Shown here one piece after another: positions 26,294 through 35,984 of a stretch of DNA of 64,000 nucleotides. The stretch lies in assembly GCA_947647595.1 (NCBI GenBank), contig CANSKZ010000004.1, forward strand, positions 1-64,000, read 5' to 3'. Positions within the stretch are counted from its first letter, which is position 1; each line of letters opens with the position of its first letter. The DNA is from an uncultured Clostridium sp. (GTDB taxonomy: Bacteria > Bacillota > Clostridia > TANB77 > CAG-508). The notes beneath the pieces were generated by a model, which was given only the letters and a program-made list of their open reading frames with translations, ran no database searches and was not told the origin of the DNA. The position numbers and the translations under genes are program-made.

Positions 26294-27697
26294 GTGCAAG
26301 AAAATGAATTCATTCAAAAAATAAAAGAAAAAATTGGAAATCAAAATTTGACTTATCAAATCACAACGTTTGGTTGTCAATTAAATGAAAATGATTCTGA
26401 AAAAATTGCTGGTATGTTGGAAATGTTGGGCTATCAGAAAGCAAATGACGGGCAAGTAGCAGATATCATTGTTTTCAACACATGTTGTGTACGTGAAAAT
26501 GCAGAAGAAAGATTATTTGGTAAAATTGGTGAAGTCAAAAATTTGAAGCAAGAAAAAAACAGTATCCTTGCCATTGGTGGTTGCATGATGCAAGAACAGC
26601 AAATGGTTGAGAAAATCAAAAAAAGTTATCCATATGTAGATATTATTTTTGGCACGCATACCACACAAAATTTGCCAGAGAATATTTACAAAGCGATGTT
26701 AAAAAACGAAAAAGTGCGTGATATTCTTGACATAGACGGTGAAATTTATGAAGATTTGCCAATGAAAAGAAATAGTGATGTAGTTGCTAATGTTACAATA
26801 ATGTATGGTTGCAACAATTTTTGTACATATTGCATTGTACCCTATGTTCGTGGACGTGAAAGAAGTCGAAAACCAGAAAAAATCTTAACAGAAATCAACG
26901 ATTTGGCAAATCAAGGCTACAAAGAAATTACATTATTAGGTCAAAATGTCAATTCCTATATGCGAACGGAACGTGAAAATGGCACAGCTACAAGTGAAAT
27001 TGATTCTTTTGCCAAATTGTTATATGAAGTGGCAAAAATAGAGGGAATTGAAAAAATCAATTTTATTTCCCCACATCCGAAAGATTTTACAGACGATGTC
27101 ATAGAAGCCATTGCCAAGCTTGAAAAAATTTCTAGAATCATTCATTTACCATTGCAATCTGGCAATTCTAAAGTATTAAAGGAAATGAACCGAAAATACA
27201 CAAAAGAGCAATATTTGGAATTAGTTGATAAAATGATTCAGAAAATACCCAATTTAAGTTTGTCAACAGATATCATTGTTGGATTTCCAGGAGAGACAGA
27301 CGAAGAATTTGAAGACACATTAGATGTCGTAAGAAAAGTCAATTTTGAACAAATTTTTATGTTTATCTATTCACCAAGAGAAGGAACAATAGCCGCCCAA
27401 AGAGACGATCAAATTTCGGAAAAAATCAAACATCAAAGGTTTGATAAATTGAAAGAATTGTATGAATCTAAAGTTGAGGAAAACAACGAAAAATATATTG
27501 GTACAATTCATAACCTATTAATCGAAGGAAAAAGCAAAAACGATTCATCCATGTTTACTGGTCGAACCGATACCAACAAAGTTGTAATTTTTGAACCAAA
27601 AGAAGGTTATAAAATTGGTGACATGGTAAAAATTAAGTTGACAGAAAACCACAAATGGTATTTTAAAGCAGAAATTATTTCAAAAAATGAAACATAA
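26294..27697 (+). CDS. miaB: tRNA-2-methylthio-N6-dimethylallyladenosine synthase
   Basis: Radical-SAM methylthiotransferase that modifies A37 of tRNAs reading UNN codons, a modification that helps frame keeping. I choose GTG 26294 because aggagg lies just before it; an in-frame ATG at 26258 has no such site. Motifs: TFGCQLNENDSEK, FNTCCVRENAEERL and the [4Fe-4S] cluster CNNFCTYCIVPYVRG, then a TRAM domain. 467 residues. mutS follows after 13 bases. Confidence 0.93.
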   Translation: MQENEFIQKIKEKIGNQNLTYQITTFGCQLNENDSEKIAGMLEMLGYQKANDGQVADIIVFNTCCVRENAEERLFGKIGEVKNLKQEKNSILAIGGCMMQEQQMVEKIKKSYPYVDIIFGTHTTQNLPENIYKAMLKNEKVRDILDIDGEIYEDLPMKRNSDVVANVTIMYGCNNFCTYCIVPYVRGRERSRKPEKILTEINDLANQGYKEITLLGQNVNSYMRTERENGTATSEIDSFAKLLYEVAKIEGIEKINFISPHPKDFTDDVIEAIAKLEKISRIIHLPLQSGNSKVLKEMNRKYTKEQYLELVDKMIQKIPNLSLSTDIIVGFPGETDEEFEDTLDVVRKVNFEQIFMFIYSPREGTIAAQRDDQISEKIKHQRFDKLKELYESKVEENNEKYIGTIHNLLIEGKSKNDSSMFTGRTDTNKVVIFEPKEGYKIGDMVKIKLTENHKWYFKAEIISKNET

Positions 27698-27710
27698 AGG
27701 AGAATAAAAG

Positions 27711-30315
27711 ATGGCAGAACTTTCCCCAATGATGCAAAGTTATTTAGAAAAAAAAGCGGAATATCCAGATAGTATTTTATTTTATCGATTAGGCGATTTT
27801 TATGAAATGTTTTATGAAGATGCCATTTTAGCATCTCGTGAATTGGAAATTACATTAACTGGTAGAGCTTGTGGAACAGCGGAAAAAGCGCCGATGTGTG
27901 GCGTACCTTATCATGCGGTTGATACGTATCTTTCCAGATTAATTGCTAAAGGTTATAAAGTAGCGATTTGCGAGCAATTAGAAGATGCCAAACAAGCGAA
28001 GGGAATTGTCAAAAGAGATGTTATTCGTGTTGTTACGCCAGGAACAGTAATTGAAAATAATATGCTAGAAGAAAAACGAAATAATTATATCATGGCAATT
28101 GTTAAAAAAGGAATTCATTATGGAATTGCCATTTGTGATATTAGTACAGGCGAATTTTATGCAACAGAAATCAAACTTTCAGAAAACAATTTTGAGAAAT
28201 TGTTAGATGAATATGCCCGTTTTACACCATCCGAAATTGTGATTAATCCAGCCATGTCAGCTTGCGAAAAAGAAATTTCCATTATGAAAGATAGAGCCAA
28301 TACATTTGTGACAGTAAGAAACGAGGAAATATTTGCAGAAGAGATTGAGAAAATAGAGTCACAATATAAGGTGGTTGACAGTTTTGAAAAAGAGAAAAAA
28401 ATAACAACCGAAAATTTAGCTGTAGCGAGTATCAACGGACTTTTGAATTATTTTGAAGAAACGCAAAAAATGAAATTAGAGCATATTAATACATTGAAAC
28501 TATATGAGGTTCAAAAATATATGTCGCTGGATATTAGTGCCAGACGAAATCTAGAATTAACCGAAAGAATGCGTGATAAATCGAAAATGGGAACCTTAAT
28601 GTGGGTTTTAGACAAAACTTCAACTTCCATGGGAGGAAGACTTTTGAGACGTTGGATTCATGACCCATTATTAGAAATTGCGGAAATCAAAGCGAGAAAT
28701 ACAGCCGTTAAAGAGTTAAAGGAAAATTTAATGCTAAGAGGCGATGTGGTTGAAATTTTAAATAAAGTATATGATATTGAACGATTAGCAGGAAAAATTT
28801 CTTATGGAAATGCCAATGGAAGAGATTTGATTTCTTTGAAAAATTCGTTGTGGAAGGTTCCAGAATTAAAGAAAATTCTAGCTAATGTCAATTCAAATTT
28901 ATTGCAAAAATTCTATCAGGATTTAGATGAATTAACTGATATTGCAAAATTGATTGATGAAGCCATTGTAGAAGAACCGCCAATTAGCGTTAAAGAAGGT
29001 GGCATTATTAAAATGGGTTATAATCCAGAAATCGATGAATACAAAAGTGCTTCGATTGATGGAAAACAATGGATTTTGAAATTGGAGGCAAAAGAAAGAG
29101 AAAAAAGCGGAATCAAAAATTTGAAAATTGGTTATACCAAAGTGTTTGGTTATTATATTGAAATTACGAAATCTTTTTTAAACCAAGTACCAGAAGAATA
29201 TATTCGAAAACAAACTTTGACCAATGCAGAAAGATTTATCACACAAGAATTAAAAGACATGGAAAATAAAATTTTAGGTGCGCAAGAAAAAGCAATTCAA
29301 TTGGAATACAATGAATTTATCAAAATTCGAGAAGAGATTGCAAAAAATATTGAAAGATTGCAAAAAACAGCCAATATCATTGCCAATATTGATGTTTTGA
29401 CAAGTTTAGCAACCGTAGCAGAAAATAATAACTATGTTTGCCCAGAAATCGATGATAGCGGTGTAATTGAAATTGAGGAAGGACGTCATCCAGTTGTTGA
29501 AAACATGTTAGACAGCGGAAGTTTTGTACAAAATGATACCCAATTAGATATCACGCATAACCGAGTCGCAATTATTACAGGACCTAACATGGCTGGAAAA
29601 TCAACGTATATGCGTCAAGTAGCCTTGATTTGTTTGATGGCACAAATGGGAAGTTTTGTCCCAGCCAAAACAGCTCATTTAGGAATTGTTGACAAAATTT
29701 TTACCCGTGTTGGTGCATCGGATGATTTAAGCATGGGACAAAGTACCTTTATGGTTGAAATGGCAGAAGTAGCCAATATTTTAAAAGATGCGACACCAAA
29801 AAGTTTAGTTGTTTTAGATGAAATTGGACGTGGAACGTCTACGTATGACGGACTTTCGATTGCGTGGTCTGTGGCAGAATATATTGCAGAAAAGATTGGG
29901 TGTAAGACTTTGTTTGCGACGCATTATCATGAATTGGTGCAATTGGAAGAAAAAATAGAAGGAATTAAAAATTATTCGATTGCGGTCAAGGAAAAAGGAG
30001 AAGATATCATTTTTCTTAGAAAAATTATCGAAGGTGGAACCGATGAGAGTTATGGAATTCATGTTGCTAAATTAGCTGGTGTTCCAAACGATGTTGTCAA
30101 AAGAGCCAATAAAATTTTAAATTCCTTAGAAAAAGGAGATGTCAAGGTAAAAGAACCAAAAGAAGATAAAAAACAAGTGGAAGGACAACTTGATTTGTAC
30201 AATCTTCAATTTGCAGATATTGCCCATGAATTAGATAAAATCAATTTAAATGAATTGACACCGATTGAAGCCTTAAATGTTTTGGTGAAGTTAAAACGGA
30301 AAAGTTGCGGGATAA
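27711..30315 (+). CDS. mutS: DNA mismatch repair protein MutS, probable +1 shift near the C-terminus
   Basis: Recognises mismatches. The N-terminal mismatch-binding loop is visible (RLGDFYEMFYEDA), as are the Walker A GPNMAGKSTYMRQVAL, SMGQSTFMVEM, the Walker B VVLDEIGRGTSTYDG and FATHYHEL. CGG at 30297 follows AAA in the last stretch. With the C skipped, the protein ends VLVKLKGKVAG at 30315 (867 residues). Read straight it would add KRKSCGIKIKKQFLFYHSL and end at 30353. Both ends are possible; I favour the shift because all other resident CGG codons behave that way. No activity motif depends on it. Confidence 0.9.
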
Positions 30316-30387
30316 AGATAAAAAAACAATTTTTATTTTACCATAGTTTATAAATTTTTTGTTTTATTATAAAAAAATCTTGTAATT

Positions 30388-30436
30388 CCTATTGATATAT
30401 AATATAATTAACAAAAATTATTTTATCAATAGGAGA
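30388..30436 (+). promoter_or_regulatory. Inverted repeat over the alaS ribosome site
   Basis: Perfect 10-base arms cctattgata (30388) and tatcaatagg (30424). The right arm overlaps the aggaga ribosome site, so the RNA hairpin could hide it. The loop contains a TATAAT-like string, so the repeat may instead be an operator around the promoter. Confidence 0.5.
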
Positions 30437-30443
30437 TTTTTTT

Positions 30444-32198
30444 ATGAAAGCAATCGATATTCGAAATAAATATTTAAAATTTTTTGAAAACCATGGACAT
30501 GCAGTAATTCCATCTGCCCCTGTCATTCCTGAAAATGATCCATCCGTTTTATTTACAACGGCTGGCATGCATCCATTGGTACCCTATTTATTAGGGGAAA
30601 AACATCCAGCAGGAACCAGATTAACCGATTATCAAAAATGTCTTCGTACGGTTGATATTGACGAAGTTGGTGACAATCGTCATTTGACGTATTTTGAAAT
30701 GCTTGGAAATTGGTCATTAGGCGATTATTTTAAAGAAGAATCCATCGCGATGAGTTATGAATTTTTGACCAAAGAATTAGAAATTCCTGCCGAAAAATTA
30801 TCGGTTACCTGTTTTGCAGGAGATGAAGATGCGCCACGTGATACGGTGTCTTTCGAATGCTGGAAAAAAGCAGGCATTCCAGAAAGCAGAATTTATTTCT
30901 TTGGAAAAGACGATAATTGGTGGATTGCAGGCGAGGAAGGTCCTTGTGGACCAGATACAGAAATGTTTTACGACACAGGAAAACCAGCTTGTTCGGAAGA
31001 TTGTAATCCATCTTGTGGATGTGGTAAATATGTCGAGATTTGGAATAATGTATTCATGGAATATTTCAAAGACAAAGATGGAAAATACACTAAATTGCAA
31101 CAAAAAAATGTAGATACAGGACTTGGTTTAGAAAGAATGGCAATGCTATTACAAGGAAAAGAAACACCATTTGAAATTGAACTTTTTGCACCAGTTATGA
31201 ATCGATTGCAGGAATTACAACAAAATGATAGCATACAAAGTCGAAGAATTGTAGCAGAACATTTGCGTTCTAGTATAATGATTATTAGCGATGGTGGACG
31301 CCCAAGTAATGTTGACAGAGGTTATATTTTGCGCCGTTTACTTCGTAGAATGACGCGTCATTTGAATAAATTAGCCATCGATTTGAATCGATTACCAGAA
31401 ATGATAGAAGTTTCTATTACAGCTTTAAAAGAAATGTATCCAGAATTAGTGCAAAAAAAAGATATGATTTGTTCTGTTATAATTGAAGAAAAGGACAAAT
31501 TCATGAAAACACTTGCCAAAGGGGAAAAAGAATTTGAAAAAGCAGTTTCTAAATTGAAACAAGAAAACAAAACAAAAATCGATGCTCAGACCGTATTTAA
31601 TTTATATGAAACTTACGGTTTTCCACCAGAAATGACAGTAGAATTAGCCAAAGAAAATGGAATGGAAGTCGAAATGGAAGAATTTGATCAATTATTCAAG
31701 GCACATCAAGCAAAATCCAGAATGGGAAGTGAAGCAAAATTTAAAGGTGGACTTGCTTCAACAGGTGAAGAAGAAGTAAAATATCATACAGCAACGCATC
31801 TTTTAAATGCTGCTTTGAAAGTAGTTTTAGGAGAACATGTTCATCAAAAAGGAAGTAATATCACAGCGGAAAGAATGCGTTTTGATTTTTCGCATCCTGC
31901 CAAAATGACACCAGAAGAAAAACAAAAAGTGGAAGATTTAGTCAATGAATGGATTCAAACAGGATTAGACGTAACATCAGAAGAAATGCCAAAAGAAGAA
32001 GCTGTAAAATCAGGTGCAGAATGTATGTTTATTGAAAAATATCCAGATATGGTAACGGTTTATTCCATTGGAGAAATTTCAAAAGAATTATGTGGTGGAC
32101 CACATGTTACAAATACAGCAAAATTGGGACATTTTAAAATCAAAAAAGAAGAAGCGTCTTCAAGTGGTGTTAGAAGAATTAAAGCAATTTTGGAATAA
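30444..32198 (+). CDS. alaS: Compact alanyl-tRNA synthetase without the C-Ala domain
   Basis: Charges tRNA-Ala. The class II catalytic core is present (FENHGHAVIPSAPVIPENDP, TAGMHPLVPYLLG, YFEMLGNWSLGDYF, GLGLERMAMLLQG), followed by the editing domain with HTATHLLNAAL and CGGPHVTNTA. The protein ends right after GVRRIKAILE at a plain TAA, giving 584 residues against about 870 for standard AlaRS. The oligomerisation and tRNA-elbow binding C-Ala part is thus missing. No CGG or other frame break is seen at the end, so the short form looks native. Confidence 0.9.
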   Translation: MKAIDIRNKYLKFFENHGHAVIPSAPVIPENDPSVLFTTAGMHPLVPYLLGEKHPAGTRLTDYQKCLRTVDIDEVGDNRHLTYFEMLGNWSLGDYFKEESIAMSYEFLTKELEIPAEKLSVTCFAGDEDAPRDTVSFECWKKAGIPESRIYFFGKDDNWWIAGEEGPCGPDTEMFYDTGKPACSEDCNPSCGCGKYVEIWNNVFMEYFKDKDGKYTKLQQKNVDTGLGLERMAMLLQGKETPFEIELFAPVMNRLQELQQNDSIQSRRIVAEHLRSSIMIISDGGRPSNVDRGYILRRLLRRMTRHLNKLAIDLNRLPEMIEVSITALKEMYPELVQKKDMICSVIIEEKDKFMKTLAKGEKEFEKAVSKLKQENKTKIDAQTVFNLYETYGFPPEMTVELAKENGMEVEMEEFDQLFKAHQAKSRMGSEAKFKGGLASTGEEEVKYHTATHLLNAALKVVLGEHVHQKGSNITAERMRFDFSHPAKMTPEEKQKVEDLVNEWIQTGLDVTSEEMPKEEAVKSGAECMFIEKYPDMVTVYSIGEISKELCGGPHVTNTAKLGHFKIKKEEASSSGVRRIKAILE

Positions 32199-32324
32199 GA
32201 AGGAGAACAGTATATTATGAAGGAACAAGATTAGAGTGGGATTGTATCAGTGGCACGAACACGGGAGTTCTGCAAAGTGGAAATGTACAGGTTATTTGCA
32301 AAGAGTAAAAATAGAATAAAACGA

Positions 32325-32353
32325 TTGACTTTTGAAATAAAAAAAGGTATAAT
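32325..32353 (+). promoter_or_regulatory. Promoter of the glyS T-box transcript
   Basis: TTGACT, 17 bases, TATAAT. Bases 32199-32324 before it hold no supported gene. Confidence 0.75.
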
Positions 32354-32359
32354 ATTCCT

Positions 32360-32577
32360 AATAGAAATTTACGTTGAAAAAGAGGGAATATGTCAAATAT
32401 TATTTCAAGTGAGTTTAGGGGAGTGAGAACTAAGCAATAAGGGATATATTTTGGAACTTTGGAGTAAAAGTTTAAGAGAGGGCATTGATGGAAAATGTCA
32501 ATTAGGGTGGAACCGCGGAAAAGATTTTTCGTCCCTATCATTATTTTGAAATGATGATAGAGGGCGATTTTTGTTTT
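32360..32577 (+). promoter_or_regulatory. Glycine T-box riboswitch leader of glyS
   Basis: The T-box sequence agggtggaaccgcgg is at 32504-32518, preceded by a stem (attgatggaaaatgtcaat) and followed by a terminator hairpin (cgtccctatcatta with tgatgatagagggcg, then T-rich) at 32530-32577. Uncharged tRNA-Gly would bind and favour the antiterminator, raising glyS transcription. A candidate GGA specifier lies in ttttggaac near 32451-32459, which would match tRNA-Gly(UCC); I could not settle the specifier loop. Confidence 0.9.
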
Positions 32578-32605
32578 CTATCATTCGATTTAAAGGAGGT
32601 TTTTT

Positions 32606-33988
32606 ATGGTAGAATCAATGGAGAAAATTGTGAATTTATGCAAGGCAAGAGGATATGTATATCCTGGCTCTGAAATTTATGGAGGTTTGTCTAATACTTG
32701 GGATTATGGACCTTTGGGCGTGGAATTAAAAAACAATATCAAAAAAGCTTGGAGAAAAAAATTTGTGCAAGAATCCAAGTACAATGTTGGTTTGGATAGT
32801 GCTATTTTGATGAATCCTCAAGTGTGGGTAGCATCGGGGCATGTGGGTGGATTTAGTGACCCACTCATCGATTGTAAAGAATGCAAAACCAGACACCGAG
32901 CTGACAAATTAATCGAAGAATGGGCTCACGAAAACGGAAAAGATATGATAGCAGATGGAATGAGCGATTCAGAATTGATTGCATTTATTGGCGAAAACAA
33001 AATCCCATGTCCAGATTGCGGAAAAACGAATTTTACGGATATTCGAAAATTTAATTTAATGTTCAAAACTTTTCAAGGGGTAACAGAAGATGCGAAATCA
33101 GAAATTTATTTGCGTCCAGAAACGGCACAAGGAATTTTTGTGAATTTTAAAAATGTGCTTAGAACAACGCGTCGTAAGCTTCCTATGGGAATTGCGCAAA
33201 TTGGAAAATCGTTCCGTAATGAAATTACACCAGGAAATTTTACTTTCCGTACCCGTGAATTTGAACAAATGGAATTAGAATTTTTCTGTGAACCAGGAAC
33301 GGATTTGGAATGGCATAAATATTGGAAAGAATTTTGTAAAAATTGGTTGTTGAGTCTTGGTATGAATGAAGAAAATATTCGTCTTCGTGACCATGAACAA
33401 GCTGAGCTTTCACATTATAGTAATGCGACAACGGATATTGAATTTCAGTTTCCTTTTGGCTGGGGTGAACTTTGGGGCATTGCAGATAGAACCAATTTTG
33501 ATTTAAGTAAACACATGGAATTTTCAAAAGAGGATATGAATTATTTGGATGTGGAGAAAAATGAAAAATATGTTCCATATTGTATTGAGCCATCTTTGGG
33601 ATGTGACCGTGTGGCATTATCATTTTTGTGCAATAGTTATGAAGAACAAGAAATTGCGGAAGGCGATACGAGAACGGTTTTACATTTGCATCCAGCGTTG
33701 GCACCTTATAAAGTTGCTGTTTTACCATTGTCTAAAAAATTAAGTGAAAAAGCAGGAGAAATATATGCAGAGCTTACCAAACATTTTATGTGTGACTACG
33801 ACGAAGCAGGTTCGATTGGAAAACGTTATAGAAGAGAAGATGAAATCGGAACTCCATTTTGCGTGACTGTTGATTTCGAAACCGAAAATGATGGATGTGT
33901 AACGGTTCGTGATCGTGATTCGATGGAACAAATTCGTATAAAAATAGAAGAAGTAGCAAATTATGTGGAAGAAAAATTAAAATTTTAA
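32606..33988 (+). CDS. glyS: Glycyl-tRNA synthetase (homodimeric type)
   Basis: 460 residues behind aaaggagg. Class IIa core: [20 protein letters not shown], the [16 protein letters not shown] motif, [20 protein letters not shown], and the C-terminal anticodon-binding domain ([15 protein letters not shown]). This is the eukaryote-like alpha2 form rather than GlyQS. Controlled by the T-box just upstream. Charging of tRNA-Gly matters here because all frameshift sites in the window insert glycine. Confidence 0.95.
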   Translation: MVESMEKIVNLCKARGYVYPGSEIYGGLSNTWDYGPLGVELKNNIKKAWRKKFVQESKYNVGLDSAILMNPQVWVASGHVGGFSDPLIDCKECKTRHRADKLIEEWAHENGKDMIADGMSDSELIAFIGENKIPCPDCGKTNFTDIRKFNLMFKTFQGVTEDAKSEIYLRPETAQGIFVNFKNVLRTTRRKLPMGIAQIGKSFRNEITPGNFTFRTREFEQMELEFFCEPGTDLEWHKYWKEFCKNWLLSLGMNEENIRLRDHEQAELSHYSNATTDIEFQFPFGWGELWGIADRTNFDLSKHMEFSKEDMNYLDVEKNEKYVPYCIEPSLGCDRVALSFLCNSYEEQEIAEGDTRTVLHLHPALAPYKVAVLPLSKKLSEKAGEIYAELTKHFMCDYDEAGSIGKRYRREDEIGTPFCVTVDFETENDGCVTVRDRDSMEQIRIKIEEVANYVEEKLKF

Positions 33989-33996
33989 GAAAAATG

Positions 33997-34008
33997 AGGC
34001 ACGAAGAT
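33997..34008 (+). terminator. Left half of the glyS terminator, split by an IS
   Basis: aggcacga plus loop agat. The right half (tcgtgcct and a T-run) resumes at 35220. Without the insertion the two halves make a standard hairpin aggcacga-agat-tcgtgcct-ttttt. Confidence 0.75.
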
Positions 34009-34062
34009 TGAAGTGAACCCCATTTTGTTCACAAGAAAAAAAGGAACGAATAAGCGAAAGTT

Positions 34063-34818
34063 TTACTTTCGCTTATTTTTTAATCTTTTAGTATTATAAA
34101 ATTCTAACCAATCTTCAACTAAAGCTATATATTCATTTAAATTTGTGATATCATTATTATACAAAGTTTCTTTCTTAAGTAGTGCATGGAAAGATTCCAT
34201 TGGAGAATCATCTATCGGTGTTCCTTTTCGAGACATAGAAATTTGTATACCGTTTGATTCGCATATGGCTTTGTATTCATAAGATGTATACTGGTAACCT
34301 TGGTCACTGTGAATGATCAATCCAGATACATCTTTTCTTTTTGCTATTGCTTCATTTAATGTATCTATCACAATTGTTAAATCATTAAATTTTGATATTC
34401 GATAGGCTACTATTTTTCTATCGCATAAATCTAATATTGTTGATAAATAAGCACGTTTTTCATTAAAAATTAGATATGTAATATCTGTTGTCCAAATTTG
34501 ATTCTCTTTATCGACATTAAAATTTCTTTTTACTAAATTCGGTTTCACATTTGATTCTATTCTTTTATATCTTACACGTTTCATTCTTTTTATATACTGT
34601 GGTTGAATATTGTATTTTGTCATAATTCTTTTGACTTTTTTGTGATTAAATATTACACCATATTTAATTAATAAACCTTCACAAATCCTACGATACCCAT
34701 ATGTACCTTTTGATTCGTCAAATATTTCTTTTATCAATAAATAATCATAATAATCTTTATCTTCGCTATTACGATATTTATAATAAGTTCTTTGACTAAT
34801 ATCTAATGCAGCACACAT
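34063..34818 (-). CDS. IS3-family transposase OrfB (DDE integrase core)
   Basis: 251 residues from the first ATG. DDE residues: D in WTTDITYL, D in IIHSDQGYQYTS, E in DDSPMESFHALLKKE. The HTH_21-like region (YGYRRICEGLL) precedes the core. The frame is open upstream of the ATG towards orfA, so the active transposase is probably an OrfAB fusion made by -1 slippage. Confidence 0.92.
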   Translation of the reverse strand: MCAALDISQRTYYKYRNSEDKDYYDYLLIKEIFDESKGTYGYRRICEGLLIKYGVIFNHKKVKRIMTKYNIQPQYIKRMKRVRYKRIESNVKPNLVKRNFNVDKENQIWTTDITYLIFNEKRAYLSTILDLCDRKIVAYRISKFNDLTIVIDTLNEAIAKRKDVSGLIIHSDQGYQYTSYEYKAICESNGIQISMSRKGTPIDDSPMESFHALLKKETLYNNDITNLNEYIALVEDWLEFYNTKRLKNKRK

Positions 34819-34859
34819 ATTTGAAAGCTTATACTTATTAATATATAAATTAATAAATG

Positions 34860-35147
34860 TTACTTTTTCTCTCGTTGTGCCTTTATAAAGGCTTGGTATT
34901 TTTTTAATATTTTATATCTCTCTTTATAATCAATACTTTCTTCTTTAGAACGTCCTCGGTTATTTTCAATATCATTAATGACAGAACCATATTTTCTATC
35001 TTTTATAATCCACTTCCATAAAGTACTTTTGCTTATTTTATTTCTTTTTGATACACTATCAGAACCACCATATTTACCAGATTTATATTCATTTAAAACC
35101 TTTATTTTAAATTCCTCTGTATAATGTTTTCCCATAAAAAATAACAC
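34860..35147 (-). CDS. IS3-family transposase OrfA (helix-turn-helix)
   Basis: 95 residues with a leading HTH (YTEEFKIKVLNEYKSGKYGG, SKSTLWKWI). It ends at an A-rich run (gagaaaaag-taa) where a -1 slip would enter the orfB frame, the usual programmed frameshift of IS3 elements. Confidence 0.88.
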   Translation of the reverse strand: MLFFMGKHYTEEFKIKVLNEYKSGKYGGSDSVSKRNKISKSTLWKWIIKDRKYGSVINDIENNRGRSKEESIDYKERYKILKKYQAFIKAQREKK

Positions 35148-35282
35148 CTACCTTTCGATAAGTGTTATTTTATCACGTGTCTTTTTATTTTGTGAACAAA
35201 ATGGGGTTCACTTCAAGATTCGTGCCTTTTTTTTGGTTCAACATTCTTCCCCAATTTGCATATAATATAAGGGTGATAAGAT

Positions 35283-35814
35283 ATGTTAAAATGTTTTAAA
35301 GAATTATACGAAGATGCAAAAAATATACAAAAAAAAGACCCAGCAGCTAGGACAATCTTGGAGGTGTTGTTTTTATATCCAGGATTTCATGCTTTGATAT
35401 TTTATAAAATCAGTCATTTTTTATATCGAAAAAGATTGCTATTTTTAGCAAGGTTTATCTCACAAGTTGGAAGATTTTTGACAGGGATTGAAATTCATCC
35501 AGGTGCTAAAATTGGCAGAAGATTATTTATGGACCATGGTATGGGAATTGTGATTGGTGAGACAGCTAAAATTGGTGATGATTGTACGATTTATCATCAA
35601 GTAACATTAGGTGGAACTGGAAAGGATAGCATCAAAAGGCATCCGAAGTTGGGAAATAATGTTTTGGTGGGAGCAGGAACAAAAATTCTGCGGTCCTATT
35701 CAAATTGGAGACCATGTAAAAATTGGCGCAGGAAGTATTGTTTTAAAATCGATACAATCGAATTGTACGGCAGTTGGCGTACCGATTAATAAAATTATTG
35801 AACATGAAGAATAA
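35283..35814 (+). CDS. cysE: Serine O-acetyltransferase, read with one +1 shift
   Basis: Transfers acetyl from acetyl-CoA to serine, the first step of cysteine synthesis. Short EpsC-like form. Left-handed beta-helix hexapeptides: [55 protein letters not shown] at 35691 (after CTG) breaks the frame; skipping the C gives [20 protein letters not shown], i.e. two more perfect hexapeptide turns, and the usual end [10 protein letters not shown]. 176 residues. Read straight it ends as a scrambled tail. The shifted codon is GGT, one of two such cases. Confidence 0.88.
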
Positions 35815-35825
35815 TTTAATATACC

Positions 35826-35863
35826 ATAAAGCAAATAGGATTTGGTTCTTATTTGCTTTTTTT
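35826..35863 (+). terminator. Terminator after cysE
   Basis: Stem aagcaaatagga with tcttatttgctt, then a run of T. Confidence 0.75.
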
Positions 35864-35984
35864 GATTTTCTCAAATTACTCTTGAAAATTAGAATTAATT
35901 GTGATATAAAATAAAAGAAAATGTTACCAAAAAATTTCAAACATAAAAATAGAAATTTTGAAAAAAATAAATAGGAGAAAATAG

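Larger units (their letters stand above)
34009..35215 (-). mobile_element. IS3-family insertion sequence inserted in the glyS terminator loop
   Basis: 1207 bp with perfect 24-base terminal inverted repeats (34009-34032 and 35192-35215, starting tgaagtgaacccc). The loop sequence agat is duplicated on both sides (34005-34008 and 35216-35219), the target-site duplication. It contains orfA and orfB of the IS3 type on the minus strand. The perfect ends and intact genes suggest recent activity. Confidence 0.92.

Noticed and set aside
32200..32302. Short open frame after alaS (EGTRLEWDCISGTNTG...)
   Set aside because: Looks coding-like but has no start codon in frame, does not resemble the missing AlaRS C-Ala domain and is not joined to alaS by a CGG. 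Too little to call.
33240..33728. Long minus-strand open frame inside glyS
   Set aside because: It lies fully within the well-supported glyS, has no ribosome site and no family-like pattern; typical antisense shadow.
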